The notes under the pieces are model-generated. The model was given only the letters and a program-made list of their open reading frames with translations. It was not told where the DNA came from and did not search any database. The translations under genes were made by a program, and so were the position numbers. From assembly GCA_031976395.1 (NCBI GenBank), contig DALYLJ010000042.1:1-20186 (forward strand): 20,186 bases of DNA, in the 5' to 3' direction. This document shows positions 1 through 5,899 of this stretch, piece after piece. The DNA is from UBA11164 sp002420085 (GTDB lineage: Bacteria > Pseudomonadota > Gammaproteobacteria > Xanthomonadales > Xanthomonadaceae). Positions within the stretch are counted from its first letter, which is position 1, and every line of letters starts with the position of its first letter.

Positions 1-82
1 CCGCAACGCGCTGCGCCGACCCCGCACATCCAGCCCACCAGCACCACCGCGCCGGACAGCGGGGACAACCCGCCAGCCCGGC

Positions 83-88
83 TACAAT
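83..88 (+). promoter_or_regulatory. Putative -10 element of mutS
   Basis: TACAAT at 83-88 is a 5/6 match to the sigma70 -10 consensus. No good -35 hexamer is visible 16-18 bases upstream. The hexamer ends nine bases before the mutS ATG at 98, so a start point 6-8 bases downstream would leave almost no 5' leader. No Shine-Dalgarno sequence lies between. The motif is seen directly; its promoter function is inferred. Confidence 0.45.
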
Positions 89-97
89 CTGCGGTCG

Positions 98-2776
98 ATG
101 AACACCGCCGCGCCCCCAGAGCACACCCCGTTGATGAAGCAGTTCTTCGCCGCCAAGGCGGAGCACCCGGACCTGCTGCTGTTCTTCCGGATGGGCGATT
201 TCTACGAGTTGTTCTACGACGATGCGCGCAAGGCGGCCCGGCTGCTCGACATCACCCTGACCCAGCGCGGCAGTTCGGCCGGCCAGCCGATTCCGATGGC
301 GGGGGTGCCGGCACATGCCTACGAGGGCTATCTGGCCCGGCTGGTGGCGCTCGGCGAATCGGTGGCGATCTGCGAACAGATCGGCGATCCGGCGCAGGCC
401 AAGGGCCTGGTCGAGCGCAAGGTGGTCCGCATCGTCACCCCCGGCACGGTGACCGACGAGGCGCTGCTGGAGGATCGCCGGGAGGCCCTGCTGCTGGCCG
501 TGGCGCGCGGCGCTGGATTCGGTCTGGCCTGGGTCGATCTCGCTGGCGGCCGATTCCTGGTCAGCGAGGTTGGCGACGAGGATGCCCTGGCCGCCGAACT
601 GGCGCGACTGGAGCCGGCCGAACTCCTGGTTCCGGATGAAGATGGCCTGCCGACCTGCCTCTCGACATCGGCACGCCCGCGCAGCCGACCACCCTGGCAT
701 TTCGATGTCGAAGCCGGTCGGCGCCGGCTGATCCGGCATTTCGGGGTGCGCGACCTCGACGGCTTCGGACTGGAGGATCGGCCGTTGGCAGTGGCCGCCG
801 CCGGGGCACTGCTCGGCTATCTCGAAGAAACCCAGAAGCAACGACTGCCGCACCTGACGTCGATTGCCTTCGAGCCGGCCGACGACGCCATCGCACTCAA
901 TGCCGCGACCCGGCGACACCTGGAACTGGACAGTCGCGGTGATGGCGAGCGCCGGCATACCCTCTTGGCCCTGCTCGACAGTACGGCGACCGCCATGGGT
1001 GGACGTCTGCTGCGCCGCTGGCTGCATCGCCCGCTGCGTGATCGCAACCTGCTGGCGCATCGACATCAGGCGGTCGAACGACTGATCGAGACTGCCGCCC
1101 ACCCCGGCTTGCGCGAGGCATTTCGGGCGCTGGGTGATCTCGAACGGATCCTGGCCCGTGTGGCCCTGCGCAGCGCCCGACCGCGCGACCTGTCGACCCT
1201 GCGCGATGGTCTGGCCCGGCTGCCGGAGATCGGCCGCCGGCTGGCCGCAGCACTCGGTGCGGTGGCTGCTTCGACCGATGAGTCCCTCGCCATGCGGGCC
1301 GACGAAATGGCCTCGCCTGCGCTCAGCCCGACACCGCCCGCGCGCAGCACGACCGGCCTGATCGCCAGCCCCTTGCTGGCCGCACTGGCCGAGTCGCTCG
1401 GCGAACATGATGAACAGGCCGAGCGACTGGCCCGGGCGATCGCACCCCAGCCATCGCTCAAACTGTCCGATGGCGGGGTGATCGCGGATGGCTACGATGC
1501 CGATCTGGATGAATTGCGCTCACTCTCGACCCAGGCCGATGACATCCTGACGGCCATGGAGGCACGCGAGCGCGAGGCCACCGGCATCGCCAGCCTCAAG
1601 CTCGGCTACAACCGCGTCCACGGTTACTACATCGAGATTTCCAAGAATCAGGCCGAACGCGCGCCGATCCACTACAGCCGCCGGCAGACCCTGAGCAATG
1701 CCGAGCGCTACATCACCGAAGAACTGAAAGCCTTCGAGGACAAGGTGCTGTCAGCGCGCGAACGGGCGCTGACCCGCGAGCGTCTGCTCTACGAGGAACT
1801 GCTCGACCGCCTCAATGACAACCTGGAGCCGCTCAAGCGCTGCGCCGCCGCACTGGCCGAACTCGATGTGCTGGCGGCATTCGCCGAGCGTGCCGAGGCA
1901 CTGGACTGGTCACGACCGATCCTGACCGATCGGATCGGTATCGTGATCGAGCGCGGCCGTCATCCGGTGGTCGAGGCGGCGCGGTCGGAACCGTTCGAGC
2001 CGAACGATCTGCACCTCGACGAGGATCGGCGAATGCTGATCGTGACCGGCCCGAACATGGGCGGCAAGAGCACCTACATGCGCCAGACCGCCCTGATCGT
2101 GCTGCTGGCCGCGATCGGCAGCTTCGTGCCGGCGGCGCGTGCCGAGATCGGTCCGATCGATCGCATCCTGACCCGGATCGGGGCCGGCGACGATCTCGCA
2201 CGCGGGCAATCGACCTTCATGGTCGAAATGAGCGAAACCGCCTACATCCTGCACCACGCCGGTCCGCACTCGCTGGTGCTGATGGACGAGATCGGCCGTG
2301 GCACATCGACCTACGACGGTCTTGCCCTGGCCCAGGCCGTCGCCCTGCACCTGGCGCGGGTCAATCGCGCCCTGGTGCTGTTCGCCACCCATTATTTCGA
2401 GTTGACCAGCCTGGCCGAACCGGCCAGCGGGATCGCCAACGTCCATCTCGATGCGGTCGAACACGGCGACCGCCTGGTGTTCATGCATGCGCTCAAACCG
2501 GGGCCGGCCGACCGCAGTTACGGCTTGCAGGTCGCGGCGCTGGCCGGCCTGCCGCGCCCGACCCTGGCCGATGCCCGGCGCTTCCTGGCGGAACTGGAAG
2601 CCCGCAGCCGGGCGGCGACCGCCGACGTGTCGCCAATGGCACTCGACCAGCCACAGCAGATGAGCCTGTTTGCCGGCGCATCACCGGCCATGGCGGCACT
2701 GGCCGCGATCGAGCCGGATGCGTTGACCCCGAAACAGGCACTCGAAGCGCTCTATCGTCTCAAGGCCATGCTCTGA
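98..2776 (+). CDS. mutS: DNA mismatch repair ATPase MutS
   Basis: MutS recognises base mismatches and small loops in newly replicated DNA, then recruits MutL in an ATP-dependent way. The 892-residue product has the full family architecture. The N-terminal mismatch-reading motif GDFYELF is at residues 33-39, with the intercalating Phe35 and Glu37. Connector and lever/clamp domains follow, including the VHGYYIEIS clamp region. The ATPase domain has Walker A GPNMGGKS from about residue 651, Walker B with Asp730-Glu731 in LMDEIGRGTST, and FATHYFEL near 762. Near the C-terminus QMSLF resembles the beta-clamp binding motif. It is longer than the roughly 850-residue E. coli protein, partly because of a Pro/Ser-rich insertion near residues 392-425. 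The gene stands alone and converges on the next gene. ATG at 98 is chosen because the MutS N-terminal domain begins directly after it. Confidence 0.98.
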   Translation: MNTAAPPEHTPLMKQFFAAKAEHPDLLLFFRMGDFYELFYDDARKAARLLDITLTQRGSSAGQPIPMAGVPAHAYEGYLARLVALGESVAICEQIGDPAQAKGLVERKVVRIVTPGTVTDEALLEDRREALLLAVARGAGFGLAWVDLAGGRFLVSEVGDEDALAAELARLEPAELLVPDEDGLPTCLSTSARPRSRPPWHFDVEAGRRRLIRHFGVRDLDGFGLEDRPLAVAAAGALLGYLEETQKQRLPHLTSIAFEPADDAIALNAATRRHLELDSRGDGERRHTLLALLDSTATAMGGRLLRRWLHRPLRDRNLLAHRHQAVERLIETAAHPGLREAFRALGDLERILARVALRSARPRDLSTLRDGLARLPEIGRRLAAALGAVAASTDESLAMRADEMASPALSPTPPARSTTGLIASPLLAALAESLGEHDEQAERLARAIAPQPSLKLSDGGVIADGYDADLDELRSLSTQADDILTAMEAREREATGIASLKLGYNRVHGYYIEISKNQAERAPIHYSRRQTLSNAERYITEELKAFEDKVLSARERALTRERLLYEELLDRLNDNLEPLKRCAAALAELDVLAAFAERAEALDWSRPILTDRIGIVIERGRHPVVEAARSEPFEPNDLHLDEDRRMLIVTGPNMGGKSTYMRQTALIVLLAAIGSFVPAARAEIGPIDRILTRIGAGDDLARGQSTFMVEMSETAYILHHAGPHSLVLMDEIGRGTSTYDGLALAQAVALHLARVNRALVLFATHYFELTSLAEPASGIANVHLDAVEHGDRLVFMHALKPGPADRSYGLQVAALAGLPRPTLADARRFLAELEARSRAATADVSPMALDQPQQMSLFAGASPAMAALAAIEPDALTPKQALEALYRLKAML

Positions 2777-2837
2777 CGGCGGCACTCGAATGGCCAGGCC
2801 CGAGCAAGCCCGCGTCGATCGCGCGCAGTGCCGTCAG
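2773..2837. terminator. Inverted repeat between convergent genes, possible bidirectional terminator
   Basis: The arms at 2773-2786 and 2827-2837 are complementary over 11 bp, with a three-base GGC bulge in the left arm. The left arm contains the mutS TGA and the right arm contains the TGA of the opposite-strand membrane protein gene. No T-run follows on either strand, so this is not a textbook intrinsic terminator. Its position between convergent genes suggests 3'-end formation on both strands, which is inference. Confidence 0.4.
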
Positions 2838-3217
2838 TCGCGCTCGGCTCGAAGCAGACCGTAGACGAACCCCAGTACGCCCCCCAGCACCACACCCCCC
2901 GGCCCGGTGATCAGCAGACCGAGCAGCGGCCCCTGATTGGCCTGCGGCGCAAACAGCATCGGCCCGAAGAAGCCCGCCACGAAGCCGATCGCACCCAGCA
3001 GCACAGCACCCAGCACGGCGCTCCTGCCGGCCGAGTGCGATGCCCGCGCGTCCTGCTGCCATGCCCAACGCGCCGCCACCAGGGCGGTCACCAGACTGAA
3101 AAACGAGCCCAGCCATTGCCATCCGGCCGGCATCAGCAGCAACCACAGCAGCAGCATCGCAACATAGCCGGTGATGAAGGCGGCTGCGGCCATGGTCACT
3201 CGAAATCGAACATGCAT
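2834..3217 (-). CDS. Small four-helix membrane protein of unknown function
   Basis: I do not recognise a family for this 127-residue protein. Four hydrophobic segments are visible at about residues 8-28, 33-52, 66-88 and 97-120, so it is probably an integral inner-membrane protein. A short polar Trp/Gln/Asp/Arg/Ser stretch lies between helices two and three. The last helix is glycine-rich (GPGGVVLGGVLGF), a pattern that favours tight helix packing. This frame is chosen over overlapping ones because only it gives regular hydrophobic helices ending in a charged tail (LLRAERD). The start is uncertain: ATG at 3217 gives the full length, and an internal ATG at 3193 would also keep all four helices. 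Neither has a strong ribosome binding site. It lies downstream of tgt on the same strand after 112 bases and converges on mutS. No function can be assigned. Confidence 0.7.
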   Translation of the reverse strand: MHVRFRVTMAAAAFITGYVAMLLLWLLLMPAGWQWLGSFFSLVTALVAARWAWQQDARASHSAGRSAVLGAVLLGAIGFVAGFFGPMLFAPQANQGPLLGLLITGPGGVVLGGVLGFVYGLLRAERD

Positions 3218-3240
3218 GACATCACCGGCAGGTCAGCAGG

Positions 3241-3259
3241 GTCCGATCGGACGATAGCA
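3241..3259 (-). promoter_or_regulatory. 12-bp palindrome overlapping a possible extended -10
   Basis: Bases 3241-3252 form the perfect palindrome GTCCGATCGGAC. Overlapping it on the minus strand is TGC followed by TATCGT (3251-3259), which resembles an extended -10 element about 35 bases upstream of the membrane protein ATG at 3217. A palindrome overlapping a -10 is the usual geometry of a repressor site, but short palindromes are common in GC-rich DNA, so this is a weak call. Confidence 0.2.
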
Positions 3260-3275
3260 CCATTCACCCGCCGAA

Positions 3276-3295
3276 GCTGACCCGGCCAAGTCAGC
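3276..3295 (-). terminator. Small hairpin downstream of tgt
   Basis: GCTGAC (3276-3281) pairs perfectly with GTCAGC (3290-3295) across an eight-base loop, 34 bases after the tgt stop codon on the minus strand. There is no U-tract. It may mark the 3' end of the queA-tgt transcript or be incidental. Confidence 0.25.
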
Positions 3296-3312
3296 CCGCC
3301 AGTTCACCCAAC

Positions 3313-3335
3313 CGCCTCAGCCGATCGCCTCAGCC
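3313..3335. repeat. 13-bp-period direct repeat across the tgt stop codon
   Basis: CGCCTCAGCC occurs at 3313-3322 and again at 3326-3335, a 13-base period. The second copy contains the tgt TGA (3330-3332). It looks like a small tandem duplication at the end of the gene, and I see no function for it. Confidence 0.5.
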
Positions 3336-4454
3336 ATTCGGCTCACCGGCTGCACGGGCGGCGTGAAATTCGGCGCGGAAATCATCGAACCGACCGGCGT
3401 CGATGGCTGCCCGGATCGAACGCATCAGATCCTGATAGTAGTGCAGGTTGTGCAGGCTGCCGAGCATGCCGGCGAGCATCTCGCCACAGCGGTCGAGATG
3501 GCGCAGATAGGCACGACTGAAGCCATTGGCGCAGGCATGACAGCGGCACTCGGGATCGAGTGGTCGGGTATCACGGGCATAGCGGGCATTGCGGATGCGG
3601 ATGTCGCCGAACCGGGTGAACAGATGGCCGGTTCGACCGTTGCGGGTCGGCATGACGCAGTCGAACATGTCGATGCCACGGGCAACCGCCTCGACGATGT
3701 CCTCCGGGCGACCGACCCCCATCAGATAGCGCGGCCGATCGTCGGGCAGCAGCGGGCAGGTGTGTTCGAGCATGGCGTTGCGTTCGTGCTCCGGCTCGCC
3801 GACCGCCAGCCCACCGACCGCATAGCCGTCAAACCCGAGATCGATCAGGGCAGCGGCCGAGCGGCTGCGCAGGGCGTGATGCACCCCGCCCTGGACGATC
3901 CCGAACAGGGCGGCGTCATTGCCTTCGTGTGCGTGCTTGCTGCGCTCGGCCCAACGCAGCGACAGTTCCATCGAGTCGCGCGCCTGCTCCAGGGTGGCTG
4001 GATAGGGCGTGCATTCATCGAAGATCATCACCACATCGGAATCCAGCACCCGCTGGATGTGCATGCTCTCTTCCGGCCCAAGAAACACCCGACTGCCATC
4101 GACCGGCGATTGGAAGGCCACTCCCTGCTCGCTGATCCGGCGGCGCTCGGCCAACGAGAACACCTGGAATCCACCGGAATCGGTGAGGATCGGCCCATCC
4201 CAACGGTTCAGTCCATGCAGGCCGCCATGGGCGGCGATCACCTCCAGTCCCGGCCGCAGGAACAGATGGAAGGTGTTGCCCAGGATCATCTCGGCGCCCA
4301 GTTCGCGCAGGTCGCGCGGCCACAGGCCCTTGACCGCGCCATAGGTGCCGACCGGCATGAACGCCGGAGTCTCGACCCTGCCACGGGGAAACTGCATCCG
4401 GCCGCGGCGAGCGGCGCCATCGACACGATCGAGGGTGAAACGCATGCGCGACAT
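3330..4454 (-). CDS. tgt: Queuine/preQ1 tRNA-guanine transglycosylase
   Basis: Tgt swaps guanine-34 in the anticodon wobble position of tRNAs for Asp, Asn, His and Tyr for the queuosine precursor preQ1. From ATG 4454 the product is 374 residues, the usual family length. Visible landmarks are the active-site Asp92 in LTDSGGFQVFSL, the GIVQGG and GGLAVGE substrate-pocket motifs, the nucleophile Asp265 in IDMFDCVMPTRNGR, and the zinc site Cys303, Cys305, Cys308 with His335. The open frame extends upstream to 4646, but that extension overlaps queA and has no family similarity, so the start at MSRMRF is preferred. The ribosome binding site is weak. It lies 73 bases downstream of queA, its pathway partner, and is probably co-transcribed with it. 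The yajC-secD-secF genes that often follow tgt are not here. Confidence 0.97.
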   Translation of the reverse strand: MSRMRFTLDRVDGAARRGRMQFPRGRVETPAFMPVGTYGAVKGLWPRDLRELGAEMILGNTFHLFLRPGLEVIAAHGGLHGLNRWDGPILTDSGGFQVFSLAERRRISEQGVAFQSPVDGSRVFLGPEESMHIQRVLDSDVVMIFDECTPYPATLEQARDSMELSLRWAERSKHAHEGNDAALFGIVQGGVHHALRSRSAAALIDLGFDGYAVGGLAVGEPEHERNAMLEHTCPLLPDDRPRYLMGVGRPEDIVEAVARGIDMFDCVMPTRNGRTGHLFTRFGDIRIRNARYARDTRPLDPECRCHACANGFSRAYLRHLDRCGEMLAGMLGSLHNLHYYQDLMRSIRAAIDAGRFDDFRAEFHAARAAGEPNG

Positions 4455-4527
4455 GAGGGTCAGGGATTCCAGAAGGGTGACGGGTTGCCGGCTGCATGCC
4501 GGCCCGGTCGAGCGCGGTCCGGCAGAG

Positions 4528-5565
4528 TCATGCTGCGGCCTCGGCGGCCGACACCAGCATGGCATCGCCGTAACTGAAGAACCGATAGCGCTGTGCCACC
4601 GCATGCCGGTACGCGGCCAGGATTCGCTCACGACCGGCGAATGCACTGACCAGCATCAGCAGGGTGCTTTCCGGCAGATGGAAATTGGTGAACAGGGCAT
4701 CGATCGAACGAATCCGATACCCGGGAAAGATGAAGATGCCGGTGTCGCCGGAAAACGGCCGCAGTTCACCCTCACGCATGGCACTCTCCAGCGCCCGCAC
4801 CACGGTCGTGCCGACCGCGATCACCCGACGGCCGCGCTCGCGCGCACGTCGAACCTGGGCCACCAGTTCCGGACCGACATTGAGCCACTCGCTGTGCATC
4901 CGGTGTTCGCTGATCCGCTCGGCGCGGATCGGCTGGAAGGTTCCAGCGCCGACGTGCAATGTGACGTGACCGAATTCGACACCGCGATCGCGCAAGGCGG
5001 TCAGCAGGGCCGCATCGAAATGCAGCCCGGCGGTCGGCGCCGCCACCGCACCAGGCGTGCGGGCGAACACGGTCTGATACCGCTCGCGGTCTTCCGGGCG
5101 CGGCTCGCGCCGAATGTAGGGCGGCAGCGGCATCCGCCCGGCCCGCTCCAACCAGTCGCCGAGCGGTCCATCGAGATCGAAGCGCAGTCGATAGAAGCCA
5201 TCCTCGCGCGCCAGCACCTCGGCGCGAACGCCGCCTTCGAGCAGCAGCCAGGCCCCCGGCCGGGGTGGTTTGGAAACACCGAGTTGAACCCGCGCCTGCT
5301 GCCCGTCGAGGAGCCGCTCGATCAGGATTTCCACCCGGCCGCCGGAATCCTTGTTGCCGTACAGGCGGGCCGGCAGCACTCGGGTGTCGTTGAACACCAG
5401 CAGATCGCCGGGGTTGAGCAGGGTCGGGAGATCGCGAACCGAGCGGTCGATGAAGGCGGCCGCACCCGCCGGCACCTCCAGCATCCGGCTGGCCGAGCGC
5501 TCCTGGAGTGGCTCCTGGGCGATCAACTCGGGCGGAAGCTCGAAATGGAAATCGGATTTCTTCAC
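4528..5565 (-). CDS. queA: S-adenosylmethionine:tRNA ribosyltransferase-isomerase QueA
   Basis: QueA transfers and rearranges the ribosyl part of S-adenosylmethionine onto preQ1 already placed in tRNA by Tgt, producing epoxyqueuosine. The sequence begins with the family signature KKSDFHFELPPELIAQEP and includes DLLVFNDTRVLPARL, PPYIRR, GAVAAPTAGLHF and FHLPESTLLMLVSAFAGRE, with a C-terminus ending in FFSYGDAMLV. From the GTG at 5565 it is 345 residues, close to the usual length. The frame stays open back to an ATG at 5724, but that codon lies inside the probable -10 element, and the intervening residues are low-complexity Ser-Ala repeats absent from known QueA proteins. The GTG is therefore the likelier start. 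tgt follows 73 bases downstream. Expression may depend on the structured leader upstream. Confidence 0.96.
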   Translation of the reverse strand: MKKSDFHFELPPELIAQEPLQERSASRMLEVPAGAAAFIDRSVRDLPTLLNPGDLLVFNDTRVLPARLYGNKDSGGRVEILIERLLDGQQARVQLGVSKPPRPGAWLLLEGGVRAEVLAREDGFYRLRFDLDGPLGDWLERAGRMPLPPYIRREPRPEDRERYQTVFARTPGAVAAPTAGLHFDAALLTALRDRGVEFGHVTLHVGAGTFQPIRAERISEHRMHSEWLNVGPELVAQVRRARERGRRVIAVGTTVVRALESAMREGELRPFSGDTGIFIFPGYRIRSIDALFTNFHLPESTLLMLVSAFAGRERILAAYRHAVAQRYRFFSYGDAMLVSAAEAAA

Positions 5566-5596
5566 GGCATTCGGGGGTTCGGATGACACGGGTTGA

Positions 5597-5637
5597 ATTG
5601 GCCAGCACGCGATCGACGATGGTTGCTGCTGGCCAAT
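5597..5637 (-). promoter_or_regulatory. Perfect 11-bp inverted repeat in the queA leader
   Basis: ATTGGCCAGCA at 5597-5607 and TGCTGGCCAAT at 5627-5637 are exact reverse complements around a 19-base loop. On the minus strand the stem-loop would end 31 bases before the queA GTG. No U-tract follows it, so it is not an obvious terminator. I could not match it to a preQ1 riboswitch. The structure is seen directly; a regulatory role is inferred. Confidence 0.55.
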
Positions 5638-5638
5638 G

Positions 5639-5686
5639 GCCGACCTGATTGCCGACCTGACGGCCGACTTGACGGCCGATTCGGCA
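5639..5686. repeat. Four tandem 12-bp degenerate repeats in the queA leader
   Basis: Four adjacent 12-base units run from 5639 to 5686: GCCGACCTGATT, GCCGACCTGACG, GCCGACTTGACG and GCCGATTCGGCA, the last the most diverged. On the minus strand, in the queA frame, they would read SAVK-SAVR-SAIR-SAIG. They lie between the probable promoter and the inverted repeat upstream of queA. The period is a multiple of three, so the frame stays open whether or not it is translated. Confidence 0.7.
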
Positions 5687-5722
5687 ACGGATCGCGACAC
5701 AGATCGCTGCACGCAGCCCGAC

Positions 5723-5728
5723 ATTGTA
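5723..5728 (-). promoter_or_regulatory. Putative -10 element for queA-tgt
   Basis: On the minus strand TACAAT occupies 5728-5723, a good -10 hexamer. The -35 region is not clear. Transcription would begin near 5717, giving a leader of about 150 bases before the queA GTG at 5565 that contains the 12-bp repeats and the inverted repeat. This placement also argues against the upstream ATG at 5724 as the queA start. Confidence 0.4.
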
Positions 5729-5816
5729 GGCGAGCGGCCAGGCGACAGGTGCCGATCGCAGCCGCAGCCGACCCCACCCTGCCCGACTTACCCGGCTCGA
5801 TCGTCAGCCGAGCGGC

Positions 5817-5844
5817 ACCCGAGAAACACGACCCGAGAAACACG
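5817..5844. repeat. Exact 14-bp tandem duplication beside the pilQ terminator
   Basis: ACCCGAGAAACACG is present twice without a gap, at 5817-5830 and 5831-5844. The second copy runs into the base of the hairpin at 5843-5868. It lies between the queA promoter region and the pilQ 3' end and looks like a recent slippage duplication. Confidence 0.8.
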
Positions 5845-5868
5845 AAAGGGGCCATCCGGCCCCTTTCG
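5843..5868 (-). terminator. Strong hairpin terminator after pilQ
   Basis: CGAAAGGGGCC (5843-5853) and GGCCCCTTTCG (5858-5868) form a perfect 11-bp stem with a four-base loop, 32 bases past the pilQ stop codon. On the minus strand the stem ends in CCCCTTTCG and continues TGTTTCTC, a partial T-rich tail. This is the best terminator candidate in the window and would end the pilMNOPQ transcript. Confidence 0.75.
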
Positions 5869-5899
5869 CATGACTCCCGATGCGGGTACTGACCTGTGA

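Noticed and set aside
1..70. Hydrophobic minus-strand frame running off the left edge (SGAVVLVGWMCGVG)
   Set aside because: It could be the N-terminal helix of a divergent gene, but only about 22 residues are visible, the start would be TTG and nothing identifies it.
3363..4577. 404-residue plus-strand open frame opposite tgt
   Set aside because: It is antisense to a certain tgt gene, has shadow-like composition rich in His, Gln, Asp and Gly, and has no recognisable domain. GC-rich third positions keep such frames open.
4345..5586. 413-residue plus-strand open frame opposite queA
   Set aside because: It is an antisense shadow of queA with no domain or ribosome binding site.
5566..5728. preQ1 riboswitch upstream of queA
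   Set aside because: The A-rich tail and short pseudoknot pattern of the class I aptamer are not present, and the visible stem is longer and differently placed. A covariance-model search would settle it.
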